Assembly (NCBI GenBank): GCA_003249225.1 | Contig: QKJQ01000036.1 | Span: forward strand, 204,112 to 268,111 | Length of the DNA: 64,000 bases | Source: Clostridia bacterium | Lineage (GTDB): Bacteria; Bacillota; Clostridia; Lachnospirales; Lachnospiraceae | Direction of reading: 5' to 3' | Part shown: positions 1 to 8,019 of the stretch, piece after piece | How the letters are laid out: every line of letters begins with the position of its first letter | Numbering within the stretch: the stretch's first letter is position 1 | Program-made: the position numbers and the translations under genes | The notes under the pieces: generated by a model | Databases searched by the model: none | Told to the model about the DNA's origin: nothing | What the model saw: the letters and a program-made list of their open reading frames with translations, nothing else

Positions 1-1354
1 CCTCCGGTTTCATATCGGGAAGCGAATCATCAATCAGCAGAAGATCATATGGATCCTGCCCTGAGCGTGAGACCTTGGTTATTGCATCTGCGGCGTTGCT
101 GACTTCATCGTACATACAGTGTTCTTCCGCAAGATAGATCTCGAGAACGGCCCGGTGAACCTTCCCGTTATCGATAAGAAGTATCTTTTTACCGTTGAAG
201 ATCGTAAAGTTCGCTTCCTGCTTTTCTGTCAGATAATCCGGATTTTCAAGTGGAAGAGTCAGGGTGACGGTTGTCCCGATTCCATCCTTGCTTGCCACAT
301 GGATCTGACCTCCCATCTGCTCTGTCAGCATACGGGCGATCGAAAGGCTAAGACCATTTCCGCCCTGTTTCTCCTTACGTACCGATGCCTGCTGGGTAAA
401 GGGAAGAAAGAGGCCGTTGATCTGTTCAGCTGAGAGCGGAGTACCGGTGTCTTTTATCGTAAATACAATGTGATCAGAGTAGCCCCGGTGCTTCGAAGCA
501 ATCAGCAGTATACTTCCTGCAAAAGTATGTGTCAGAGCCCTTGCTACCAGAATCTGCAGAACCCGTTTGATTTTTGGCATGTCACCGACTGCATATTTTT
601 GCACGTTTGGAATCATGCGGATGCTCAGCTTGATCTGCTTCTCAGCGGCAAGTGACAAGAATGGATGTATGGCTTCATTAAGAAGGCTTTGAAGGTTGAA
701 AGGAATCATATCGTAATCAACCGTCTCTTCAATCAGATCAATGTAGTCTGTCATGTCCTGGAATAACTGAGACAGCTGATTTACGGACCAGTGAAGATTC
801 TCGATGATCTTCTTATGATTCTGAGTATCTGGTTCCATCTCCAAGAGTTGAAGAAAACCTGTAATTCCGTGAAGCGGTCCCCGCAATTCACGGTTGATAC
901 CTGACAGGAAGAGATTACGGCTTTCCAGTTTTTCTTTTTTGGAAAGAGCAAGGGAAGCGACTTCTTCCTCCAGGGCTTTGCTGTGTCTTTGCTCGTTTGT
1001 TGCATCATAAATAAGAAAATGCACAGAGTCCGCTTGTATGGATAATGGATGGAACCGATAATAACGGTTGTCATCTTCCGCATAAACGATATACGAAGTT
1101 GTCGTATAGTCAATGGTCAGCGGAGATTCGGTCTGGTAGTAGGAGAGTGCTTCCAGCAGGCATTCGCACTGTTTCGGAAGATCACGCAAAGGCTGCCCGA
1201 TCCATTCTTCACCCTGAATGCCGAACAATGACTCGAAAGCGGGATTTACAGCTTCAAGGATGGCAGTATCCATATCGGAATCGGGGAACAACGAAAGAGA
1301 GCAAAAGCTTAATGGCGTTGCTTCCATAAATGCTTTGATTGTTTTTTTATCCAT
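1..1354 (-). CDS. Hybrid sensor histidine kinase-like protein, degenerate, 3' end outside window
   Basis: The frame stays open from the ATG at 1354 to the window edge (451 codons), with an AGGGAGGT ribosome binding site just upstream. In order it shows an N-terminal PAS-like sensor region (about residues 1-125), an H-box region, an ATPase domain and the start of a receiver domain. The ATPase D-box (KDTG) and G-box (GGNGLSLSIA) are present. The H-box reads INRELRGPLHG, so residue 155 is Arg where the phosphoacceptor His should be. The N-box Asn is also replaced, by Arg272 (LVARALTHT). The receiver keeps the likely phospho-Asp (D442 in LLLIDDSLPDM), but its acidic pair reads DN. No membrane segment is seen, so it is probably cytoplasmic. 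I infer a pseudokinase or signalling scaffold. The missing C-terminus may hold more receiver or Hpt domains. Confidence 0.85.
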   Translation of the reverse strand, partial: MDKKTIKAFMEATPLSFCSLSLFPDSDMDTAILEAVNPAFESLFGIQGEEWIGQPLRDLPKQCECLLEALSYYQTESPLTIDYTTTSYIVYAEDDNRYYRFHPLSIQADSVHFLIYDATNEQRHSKALEEEVASLALSKKEKLESRNLFLSGINRELRGPLHGITGFLQLLEMEPDTQNHKKIIENLHWSVNQLSQLFQDMTDYIDLIEETVDYDMIPFNLQSLLNEAIHPFLSLAAEKQIKLSIRMIPNVQKYAVGDMPKIKRVLQILVARALTHTFAGSILLIASKHRGYSDHIVFTIKDTGTPLSAEQINGLFLPFTQQASVRKEKQGGNGLSLSIARMLTEQMGGQIHVASKDGIGTTVTLTLPLENPDYLTEKQEANFTIFNGKKILLIDNGKVHRAVLEIYLAEEHCMYDEVSNAADAITKVSRSGQDPYDLLLIDDSLPDMKPE

Positions 1355-1426
1355 AAAGACCTCCCTATTAATTTGGGAAAATGTATTATTGTGCCGATAA
1401 GGTTGTGTTTTGTGTTATCCAATGCT

Positions 1427-1435
1427 ATTATATCA
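1427..1435 (-). promoter_or_regulatory. Extended -10 promoter of the kinase-like gene
   Basis: Read on the minus strand, TGATATAAT (TGn plus TATAAT) lies about 75 bases upstream of the kinase start. No good -35 hexamer is visible, which fits an extended -10 promoter. The rest of the 1355-1600 gap shows nothing else clear. Confidence 0.5.
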
Positions 1436-1600
1436 CAAAAAGATGGGTCAGCACCATACAAAAATCGTTATTCTATGGCAAATACAAAGCAAAACCACGA
1501 TAAATATATCATAGTTTCATGGATGTTGCGTAATATGTATTATGTATAATATAATCCAGAATACATGAACTCGATGCAGGAGGAAAGCCAGCTGGCTGAT

Positions 1601-2323
1601 TCATTTTACGATGGAAAGGATCTGTGACCTGTCCGCATCAGGATATAATGCAGCAATGTGAGTGGTAATCCGATCAAGGGAAGACGCCGGTGTGGAGGCG
1701 TAGTTCTTACGGACAAGGTCAGAACCAAATAAAAGCTCCGGTCTGGTGTATACAGCGACTGACCAGCCATAAGCCTCTCCTTTTTTATTGACTTTTTTTC
1801 TGAAATCCCGGATGGTCAGGTATGTCAGCATCTGCAGCTGATTCATAATGGAATCAAAGCCTTTTTCTCCGCTTCGCCCAAAGCCTGCCGCCTGTTTTAT
1901 CATATAAGAGGGAAGTTCATTCTCCTGTTCAAAGATATCCATGATCTGTTTTAGCTTCCGGCTTGCTTTTCCGTCTTCGTAACGGCTATCAAAATCATAT
2001 CCATCTCGGCGGTAGTTCGCAAAATCAGCATACCAGTCACGGGATATAAAGCCTGCTTTTCCGGAAAATAATTTACCATAAGCGACGTTTCCTTCCCTGG
2101 CCAGAACGGCACGCCACTCCCAGGGATCTTTTGCTTCATCACCGCTCCACCAGGAGGTGCGTCCAACGTGCTCTTCCATGGAAAAGCCTTTCACTCCATT
2201 TGCGAACATGGGCAGAAACCCTACTTCATTTATATAGTCGGTAAGTTCATCTGTCGTCCGAATTCTGGCTGGGTCGTCTTCCTCCAGACCCTCCGGTATC
2301 CATCGTCCTTCTTCTGTAATCAT
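1601..2323 (-). CDS. AlkZ-related protein (YcaQ-like family)
   Basis: A 240-residue soluble protein. I prefer the ATG at 2323 because GAGGAG sits five bases upstream. An ATG at 2335 overlaps that site. The N-terminal pattern (a DELTDYINEVGFLPMF segment, then WWSGDEAKDPWEWR and GKLFSGKAGFISRDWY) resembles the Firmicutes proteins labelled AlkZ-related, which are distantly tied to the AlkZ/YcaQ DNA glycosylases. This call rests on memory of that family, and no catalytic residue can be assigned. There is no signal peptide or membrane segment. It is transcribed away from the T-box operon and toward the kinase-like gene, 246 bases from that gene's start. Confidence 0.6.
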   Translation of the reverse strand: MITEEGRWIPEGLEEDDPARIRTTDELTDYINEVGFLPMFANGVKGFSMEEHVGRTSWWSGDEAKDPWEWRAVLAREGNVAYGKLFSGKAGFISRDWYADFANYRRDGYDFDSRYEDGKASRKLKQIMDIFEQENELPSYMIKQAAGFGRSGEKGFDSIMNQLQMLTYLTIRDFRKKVNKKGEAYGWSVAVYTRPELLFGSDLVRKNYASTPASSLDRITTHIAALYPDADRSQILSIVK

Positions 2324-2457
2324 ATTTCTCCTCATTTCTGTAAAAGTATTTTGTAGAATAATAGTAAATGAAATGTCTTTCGGTCAAAGTTTGATACGTA
2401 CATTCGTTCTGTTTTTAGTATACGTTCTGCAAAAGGAAATTTCAAGAGAAAAAGAAC

Positions 2458-2486
2458 TTGACAACAATGTATAAGCCCGATATAAT
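2458..2486 (+). promoter_or_regulatory. Sigma-A promoter of the T-box/trpP operon
   Basis: A perfect TTGACA (2458-2463) and a perfect TATAAT (2481-2486) are separated by 17 bases. It drives the T-box leader and the ECF transporter operon. Confidence 0.9.
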
Positions 2487-2489
2487 GAC

Positions 2490-2757
2490 CTCAAACCATT
2501 GAAGTGGAGATAAAACCATAGGATGCGCCTTACAGAGAACGAAAGATTAGCTGAGACTTTCGTGGAGATGCAATTTGGTAAATGGACCACTGAGGGCGAG
2601 GTGAAAAGCTGAAGGAAAGAAAGCTTAGTATCTGAAGACGTAATCCGGCGTTAACGGTAGAGAATGTGATAGCATTTTCGTAAGAGAGGACCTTCGGGTC
2701 AAAAAAGGTGGTACCGCAGATCAATTGTCTGTCCTTTTAACAGGGGCAGTTTTTTTT
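2490..2757 (+). promoter_or_regulatory. T-box leader with a Trp (TGG) specifier, ending in a terminator
   Basis: The leader contains AGAGAA (about 2534), a stem with the GCTGAGA element (about 2549-2555), then TGGACCACTGAG with a TGG specifier at 2583-2585 in the usual specifier-ACC-GAG context. The antiterminator T-box GGTGGTACCGC is at 2707-2717. The terminator hairpin CTGTCC...GGGGCAG with eight Ts is at 2729-2757. By family knowledge, uncharged tRNA-Trp would pair with both sites and allow read-through. The downstream TrpP-like gene independently supports a Trp specificity. The variable T-box base is T; it pairs with discriminator A and would only wobble with the G73 typical of bacterial tRNA-Trp. 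Confidence 0.88.
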
Positions 2758-2842
2758 ATGCTTAAAACCCCTGTCCTTACGAAAAGCTGTGTAAAAGCAA
2801 CTAAATTTTTAGTGGCCGGAAAGCGGCAGAGTGGAGGATGTT

Positions 2843-3394
2843 ATGGAACAAAGAGCAGAAAAAAGAGTGTTGGATGTAAAAGCTAAAAAGGGATTGATTA
2901 TCTCAGATCTTATCCTGATTGCGGTATTGCTGGCAGCAGGAGCCGTATTAAAATTCTTCGTAGGTTCCGTGGTGAATCTCGGAGGTATGAAACCAAACTT
3001 TATTATCGCAATGTACTGTCTGGCTATTATGCTGGTTCGACCAAAGCTCATCGAAGCAGGAATCATCGGTCTGATCGCCGGTGCAGTTTGCCAGTTCCTG
3101 CCGGGAACACCGTACCTGAACTTTGCTTCTGAGCTTATCGGTGCACTTGTTATGGCATTGATGATCAAGTTGCCGTTAAAGTTCAAAAAAGTTGATTTTA
3201 GTCCGGCAGTATCTACCTTTATCAGTACACTTGCAAGCGGTGCAGTCTTTGTATTTTTGTTGCTGACCTTTGTCGGAGCAGGAGACAAGACAATTGCTTT
3301 CTTTGCACCTCTGGTTCTTGGAACCGCATTGATCAACGTTGTTATTGTTCAGCTCCTTTACATACCATTAAAACTGGCGCTGAAGAAAAAATAG
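2843..3394 (+). CDS. trpP: ECF transporter S component, TrpP-like (tryptophan uptake)
   Basis: A 183-residue integral membrane protein with about five or six hydrophobic segments. ATG 2843 is preferred because GGAGG lies five bases upstream; a GTG at 2831 precedes that site. The sequence LGGMKPNFIIAMYCLAIMLV resembles the LGGMKPD segment of Bacillus TrpP, and the spacing of the later segments matches. As an ECF S component it would bind the substrate in the membrane and work with the two ATPase domains and the T subunit encoded next. The Trp T-box in its leader supports tryptophan, or a close precursor, as the substrate. The operon supplies its own energising module rather than relying on a shared one. 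Confidence 0.82.
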   Translation: MEQRAEKRVLDVKAKKGLIISDLILIAVLLAAGAVLKFFVGSVVNLGGMKPNFIIAMYCLAIMLVRPKLIEAGIIGLIAGAVCQFLPGTPYLNFASELIGALVMALMIKLPLKFKKVDFSPAVSTFISTLASGAVFVFLLLTFVGAGDKTIAFFAPLVLGTALINVVIVQLLYIPLKLALKKK

Positions 3395-3410
3395 AAAAAG
3401 AGGTCTACCT

Positions 3411-5174
3411 ATGATTACGATCGATAATCTAAGCTTTCAATATCAGGATGATAAAGATATGGCGCTGAATGGCATAAGCCTTGAGATAGCAGAAGGTGAT
3501 TTTCTTGGAATCATCGGTGAGTCCGGTGCAGGGAAATCAACCCTTGGCTATTCCATAAATGGGATCATTCCGCATCATTACAAAGGGGATTACTACGGAA
3601 AAGTGACTGTGGCCGGTCTTGATACTTTTGAAGAAGAACCAAGTTCCCTGGCTCTTTTCGTGGGCAGTGTATTTCAGGATATTGACAGCCAGATGGTCGC
3701 TACCGTTGTGGAGGATGAGATTATATTCGGTCTCGAGAATTTTGGAGTAGCGAAAGATGAGATAGAAGACAGAATAGAATCAGCCCTAAAAGAGATCGGA
3801 ATTCATCATCTGCGTCACCGGGAGATCAGCAGTTTAAGCGGCGGTCAGAAGCAGAAGGTCGCAATTGCGGCAATTGTAGCATTGCAGCCAAAGATTCTTT
3901 TGCTGGATGAACCGACCGGTGAGCTGGATCCAAAGAGCAGCCGTCAGATCTTTCAGATGCTCAAGCGCCTGAATGAAGAGCATAAGATGACGATAGTTAT
4001 CATAGAACAAAAAATTATGCTTCTGTGCGAATACGCCAGAAAACTTGCTGTCATGAAGCACGGAGAGCTGCTGTGTTATGGAAGTGTCCCTGATGTGGTA
4101 AAGCAATCAGACAAGCTGGAAGAAGCGGGTATTAATATTCCACGTGTTTCGACTCTTTGCCGCATGCTGAAAGAAAAAGGCCTGACACAGGAAGAGATGT
4201 GCATCCATGTCGATGAAACAGAAACGATGATTCGTCGGGATATTCTTTCTGGTTCGTGGAAAGTTCCAAAAGATAAGTCGTTAACTGCAAAGATAAGCCT
4301 GGCAGAGGAAGAGAAAAAGGCAATTGCAGGAGAGCTTACAGCAAGAGAGCCTAAGATAAGTGAACCAATTGTACAATTTGAGAATGTCAGCTTTGGCTAC
4401 AGCAGTGACCCTGTCGTAAAAGATGTGAGTTTTACAATTCAAAAAGGCGAGTTTATTGCGCTTATCGGAGAAAATGGCGCAGGAAAATCAACACTCAGCA
4501 AGCTTTTTAACGGGCTTCATAAGCCGGCGAAAGGCACGGTTCATGTGAATCAGATGAACACGAAAGAAGTAAAGAGCAGCACGATGGCAAAAAGTGTCGG
4601 GTTTTTGTTTCAGAATCCCGATCGTCAGATCTGTCAGAATACGATTGCAGATGAGATTGCCTTTGGTCTTCGCTGTGTAATTGATGACAAAGCTGAGATA
4701 GAAAACAGGACGAACCGAACCATAGAATTCTTTGGATTTGACAGGGAGGCGGCACCATTTTCACAAAGCCGCGGAGAGCGTCAGCGGATTGCACTGGCTT
4801 CCCTGATTGCCGTTGAGCCAAAGCTCCTGATCCTGGATGAGCCGACGACCGGCCTGGATTACCGTGAATGTATGGAAATGATGGAACAGATCAATCTGCT
4901 GAACCAAAAAGGAGTAACGGTCGTTATGATCTGCCACGATATGGAAGTGGTTCTTGATTTTGCAAGGCGCGTTATTGTTCTGTCTGAGGGCCAGGTAATA
5001 CTTGACGGACCGACAAGAGAGGTATTTCGTAACAAAGAAGCTTTACGGCAGGCTTCCATTCTGCCGCCGCAGATCACCGAACTTTCTCAGCGGCTGGGAG
5101 AGGCTTTCTGCAACGTTGACACAGCAGAAGAGATGCTTGCTCTTTTAATGGCAGGGAAGGAGATGGCGCGATGA
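3411..5174 (+). CDS. ECF transporter ATPase, two ABC domains fused in one protein
   Basis: A 587-residue protein with two complete ABC ATPase domains, so it replaces separate EcfA and EcfA' subunits. Domain 1 (about 1-235) has Walker A GESGAGKST, signature LSGGQKQKVAIA and Walker B ILLLDEPTGELD. A linker of about 90 residues follows. Domain 2 (about 325-550) has Walker A GENGAGKST and Walker B LLILDEPTTGLD. Its signature is an unusual SRGERQRIALAS in place of LSGGQ. It starts 16 bases after trpP and its last four bases overlap the T-subunit start, so the genes are probably co-translated. It would hydrolyse ATP on the cytoplasmic side to power tryptophan import. Confidence 0.93.
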   Translation: MITIDNLSFQYQDDKDMALNGISLEIAEGDFLGIIGESGAGKSTLGYSINGIIPHHYKGDYYGKVTVAGLDTFEEEPSSLALFVGSVFQDIDSQMVATVVEDEIIFGLENFGVAKDEIEDRIESALKEIGIHHLRHREISSLSGGQKQKVAIAAIVALQPKILLLDEPTGELDPKSSRQIFQMLKRLNEEHKMTIVIIEQKIMLLCEYARKLAVMKHGELLCYGSVPDVVKQSDKLEEAGINIPRVSTLCRMLKEKGLTQEEMCIHVDETETMIRRDILSGSWKVPKDKSLTAKISLAEEEKKAIAGELTAREPKISEPIVQFENVSFGYSSDPVVKDVSFTIQKGEFIALIGENGAGKSTLSKLFNGLHKPAKGTVHVNQMNTKEVKSSTMAKSVGFLFQNPDRQICQNTIADEIAFGLRCVIDDKAEIENRTNRTIEFFGFDREAAPFSQSRGERQRIALASLIAVEPKLLILDEPTTGLDYRECMEMMEQINLLNQKGVTVVMICHDMEVVLDFARRVIVLSEGQVILDGPTREVFRNKEALRQASILPPQITELSQRLGEAFCNVDTAEEMLALLMAGKEMAR

Positions 5175-5941
5175 AAGGATTTTTTGACTATATTCCAAAC
5201 GATACCAGTCTGCACCGGCTGAATCCGATTACAAAGATCCTGCTTTCCTTTCTCATCTGCATTGCCTGCTTTGTCAGTGGCAATCCCTTCTTTTTGCTGG
5301 GTATCGTTGGGCTGAATCTGTTGCTGGGAGCTTATGCGGGAGCATTTTCACGTGCTGTGCGGCTGTTAAAGGGACTGCTTAAGATATCGATACTTTTATT
5401 CATTATACAGATCCTTATTATCCAGAGCGGGGACGTCCTGATTTCACTGCCATTTCATCTTGCGGTGACGGCAAATGGTCTGATGACAGCAATTAAGCTT
5501 GTATTGCGGCTTGTCGGAGCGACGATTCCACTGGCACTCATGCTTTCCATAACCAGAATGAACGATCTGTCCAATGCTCTTGTAACGAAAGCGCATGTGC
5601 CATACAAATATGCTTTCACACTTACGACAGCGATCCGTTTCATTCCGGTCTTTACGGAAGAGATGGCTGGTATTATGGAAGCACAGGTATCAAGAGGAGT
5701 AGAATTTGATACCAGAAACATTTTTAAAAAGATGAAACTGATTCTGCCGCTCTGCGTTCCGCTTTTAATTTCTTCGGTTAAAAAAGCAGATGCCTCTGCA
5801 ATATCGACAGAATTAAGAGGCTTTCATCTGCGGACGGCAAAAAGCTGTTATAAGTCATATCCCTTTTGTGCCGGCGACGCGGCAGCCTTTTTCTTTGGTA
5901 TCCTATTGATTGCCGGGGCGGTTACACTGAACCTGTTGTAA
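5171..5941 (+). CDS. ecfT: ECF transporter transmembrane T component
   Basis: A 256-residue membrane protein of the EcfT/CbiQ family. It has an N-terminal hydrophobic block starting near residue 20, further segments at about 60-90 and 100-120, and a final C-terminal segment. The cytoplasmic coupling region contains a long charged helix ending in KKADASAISTELRGF, which resembles the Ala-Arg-Gly type coupling motifs (ARG/ARS) that contact the ATPases. The ATG overlaps the ATPase stop by four bases (ATGA). It is the last gene of the T-box operon and links the TrpP-like subunit to the fused ATPase. Confidence 0.92.
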   Translation: MKGFFDYIPNDTSLHRLNPITKILLSFLICIACFVSGNPFFLLGIVGLNLLLGAYAGAFSRAVRLLKGLLKISILLFIIQILIIQSGDVLISLPFHLAVTANGLMTAIKLVLRLVGATIPLALMLSITRMNDLSNALVTKAHVPYKYAFTLTTAIRFIPVFTEEMAGIMEAQVSRGVEFDTRNIFKKMKLILPLCVPLLISSVKKADASAISTELRGFHLRTAKSCYKSYPFCAGDAAAFFFGILLIAGAVTLNLL

Positions 5942-6089
5942 GCACGGTGCTGTTAGCAAAAATGCTAGAACCAAAGTGCATAACAAGGACGCGAAGTCTT
6001 GTTACAGTACAGCAGGGACCTGGTATAGCAGGATACCAGAAGCAGGATACCAGAAGCAAAATACCTACGAACTCCAACTGCATAACAGT
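5942..6089 (+). repeat. Hairpin-rich intergenic stretch with a 14-bp tandem duplication
   Basis: AGCAGGATACCAGA occurs twice head to tail (6027-6040 and 6041-6054). CTGGTAT/ATACCAG forms a small hairpin at 6021-6040, and TAACAAG/CTTGTTA form another near 5980-6003. No gene is supported here. Confidence 0.6.
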
Positions 6090-6145
6090 AAAAGAGGTCA
6101 AGGACCAATATCATCTCTCGTGACATTGGATCTATGACCTCTTTT
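6090..6145 (+). terminator. Terminator of the ECF operon
   Basis: A long inverted repeat: AAAAGAGGTCA pairs with TGACCTCTTTT, and inside it CCAAT pairs with ATTGG. The A-run and T-run on either side would let it work in both directions. Confidence 0.75.
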
Positions 6146-6253
6146 CTACTATTATCATACCACAAAAAGGCCGAAAATTCAAGACTTGTAATGCTTTATA
6201 AGGTGCGCTACACTCTGAGTTCAATAGAAAGTATGAATTTCAGGAGGCGGCCT

Positions 6254-6805
6254 ATGAAGGATGAATTACGGTTAATTGATCAGATGGAACAGTTAGTACG
6301 GCTAAAACAGGAAAATGAGATTCAAAGTATTTTGAAAAAAAATGATGATACAGAAAAATTCGGACTGGTTCTGTCGAGAGAAGATGCAGAAATTCTGGCG
6401 ATTGGACATCAGGATTCGCTCCGGGAACAACGCCGTGTTGAATTTGGTCAGGGCGTAATTGAAAAAATAATCTTTTACTTTTGTGATTCTTCTTATCTAA
6501 ATCAGGAGTCATACAGGGACAGTCTGCTGGAACTGCAGGAGATCTTCTATCTATATAAGAATGAGACCGAGGATGAACTAACGGATGAGGAGTTACTTGA
6601 GCTTATGCGGGATCTCTTTGATACTATCTGTTTTGGATCGCTGGAATACCTGGCAGAGACTTGTCTGGAGCGGTTTGCACAGGCAGTCAGAAACGGATAC
6701 CGGGGATTTATTCAGACGCAGGGAAGAGGAGAACAACAAACGGTCTCTGAGGAAGTTCGGTGGGATCGGGAGCTATTTCTAACAACTTTGAAAGAATTAT
6801 TCTAA
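6254..6805 (+). CDS. DUF6323 family protein
   Basis: A 183-residue soluble, mostly helical, acidic protein of unknown function. ATG 6254 has AGGAGG six bases upstream; the frame is open further upstream but runs back into the terminator. The pattern GLVLSREDAEILAIGHQDSL, then RRVEFGQGVIEKIIFYFCDS and FYLYKNETEDELTDEELLEL matches the clostridial family I know as DUF6323. Family members often lie beside a DUF6179 gene, and none is seen here. No catalytic motif, signal peptide or membrane segment is present. It is followed by about 190 bases without a gene before the GH43 start. Confidence 0.75.
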   Translation: MKDELRLIDQMEQLVRLKQENEIQSILKKNDDTEKFGLVLSREDAEILAIGHQDSLREQRRVEFGQGVIEKIIFYFCDSSYLNQESYRDSLLELQEIFYLYKNETEDELTDEELLELMRDLFDTICFGSLEYLAETCLERFAQAVRNGYRGFIQTQGRGEQQTVSEEVRWDRELFLTTLKELF

Positions 6806-6995
6806 AGAAGAATATTTTTATGGAATAATTTACTTGTTTTTTGTATACTATACAATGTAGTGGTATTCTGTAAAATCTATGTATAGAACATGTTAAATCA
6901 GGTTCATCGTTGAGTTTTGCCTTTGAAAATACAACTGCAAAAAATAAAAATAACTGCATGGATATCAGTATTTCATGCATCAGATCGGAGATAAA

Positions 6996-7913
6996 ATGCA
7001 GCAGATGGCAGGATATTTATTTGTCCATTTTACAGGAGAAGGAGAAAATGGTGAACAGATCTATTTCTCTCTTAGCAGGGATGGGCTGCACTGGGAGGAT
7101 TTGAATCACGGGGAACCTGTGCTTACCTCAACCACCGGAGAATGCGGTGCCAGAGATCCGTTTATTATGCGCTCTGTTGATAACAAGAAATTCTATATGA
7201 TCGCAACCGATCTTAGAATCGCATCCGGAAAAGGCTGGAGTGTTGCACAGTACGAAGGCAGCAGGGACCTTCTGGTATGGGAAAGCCAGGATCTGGTACA
7301 CTGGACCAAAGAAGCAGCCGTAACAGTCGGTGTCGAGGGTGCCGGATGTGTGTGGGCACCGGAAGCAATCTATGACCGTAAGAATGATGATTACCTGGTT
7401 TTCTGGGCATCCATGACAAAAGAAGCAAAAGAAGCAGAAGCAAAACAAAAAATATATTACGCAAAGACAAAAGATTTTCGAACATTTTCGCCGACGGTTA
7501 AATACATCGAGAGAGAGAACCATATCATTGATACCTCTATCATAGAAGAGCAGGGTGTTTACTATCGGATATCGAAAGACGAGACGACAAAGAATATACG
7601 TATCGATTCCTGTGACGACCTGATCAACGGACCGTTCTTCCCTATATCTGCTCCGGTTCTTGAAGCACTGCATGGTGTTGAGGGACCAACCGCGTTTCGG
7701 TTTTATGACACAGGAGAATGGTGCCTGATGGTTGATCAATATGCGACAGGGAAAGGCTATCTGCCTTTAACAACGCAGTCCTGGGCATCCGGTGAGTTCG
7801 AAATAATGGATTCAACAGATTATGATATGGGAAAGACAAAAAAGAGACATGGATCAATTCTTTTAATTACAGACGATGAATATCAGAACTTATTACTTGC
7901 TTATGGAGACTAG
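6996..7913 (+). CDS. Glycoside hydrolase family 43-like protein
   Basis: A 305-residue protein with five-bladed beta-propeller features of GH43 (arabinofuranosidase/xylosidase-type) enzymes. ATG 6996 has CGGAG five bases upstream; an in-frame ATG at 6975 lacks a good site. Likely catalytic acids are Asp54 (ARDPF), Asp179 (IDTS) and Glu229 (VEGP). WAPEA is the usual GH43 propeller motif. There is no signal peptide, so it probably acts inside the cell on imported oligosaccharides. The GH127 beta-L-arabinofuranosidase at 14.1 kb would suit the same kind of arabinose-containing substrate, although other genes lie between them. The exact substrate cannot be told from sequence. Confidence 0.83.
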   Translation: MQQMAGYLFVHFTGEGENGEQIYFSLSRDGLHWEDLNHGEPVLTSTTGECGARDPFIMRSVDNKKFYMIATDLRIASGKGWSVAQYEGSRDLLVWESQDLVHWTKEAAVTVGVEGAGCVWAPEAIYDRKNDDYLVFWASMTKEAKEAEAKQKIYYAKTKDFRTFSPTVKYIERENHIIDTSIIEEQGVYYRISKDETTKNIRIDSCDDLINGPFFPISAPVLEALHGVEGPTAFRFYDTGEWCLMVDQYATGKGYLPLTTQSWASGEFEIMDSTDYDMGKTKKRHGSILLITDDEYQNLLLAYGD

Positions 7914-7915
7914 TT

Positions 7916-7956
7916 AATTCCGGATAAATTGCTTGCAGTTAAACCGGAATTATTTT
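7916..7956 (+). terminator. Terminator after the GH43 gene
   Basis: AATTCCGG at 7916-7923 pairs with CCGGAATT at 7944-7951, followed by ATTTT. Confidence 0.75.
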
Positions 7957-8019
7957 GACGGAAGATCTTATGGCAACATGGGGGATGCTGACATAAGATA
8001 CATGTAAGGGAGAGAGTAT

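Noticed and set aside
1045..1329. Plus-strand frames within the first kilobases
   Set aside because: They are shadows of the minus-strand kinase-like gene, which is open to the window edge.
2809..3336. Minus-strand frame opposite trpP
   Set aside because: Antisense shadow of a membrane protein gene with a proven operon context.
7128..7739. 203-codon minus-strand frame opposite the GH43 gene
   Set aside because: The plus-strand gene has clear GH43 motifs; the antisense product has none.
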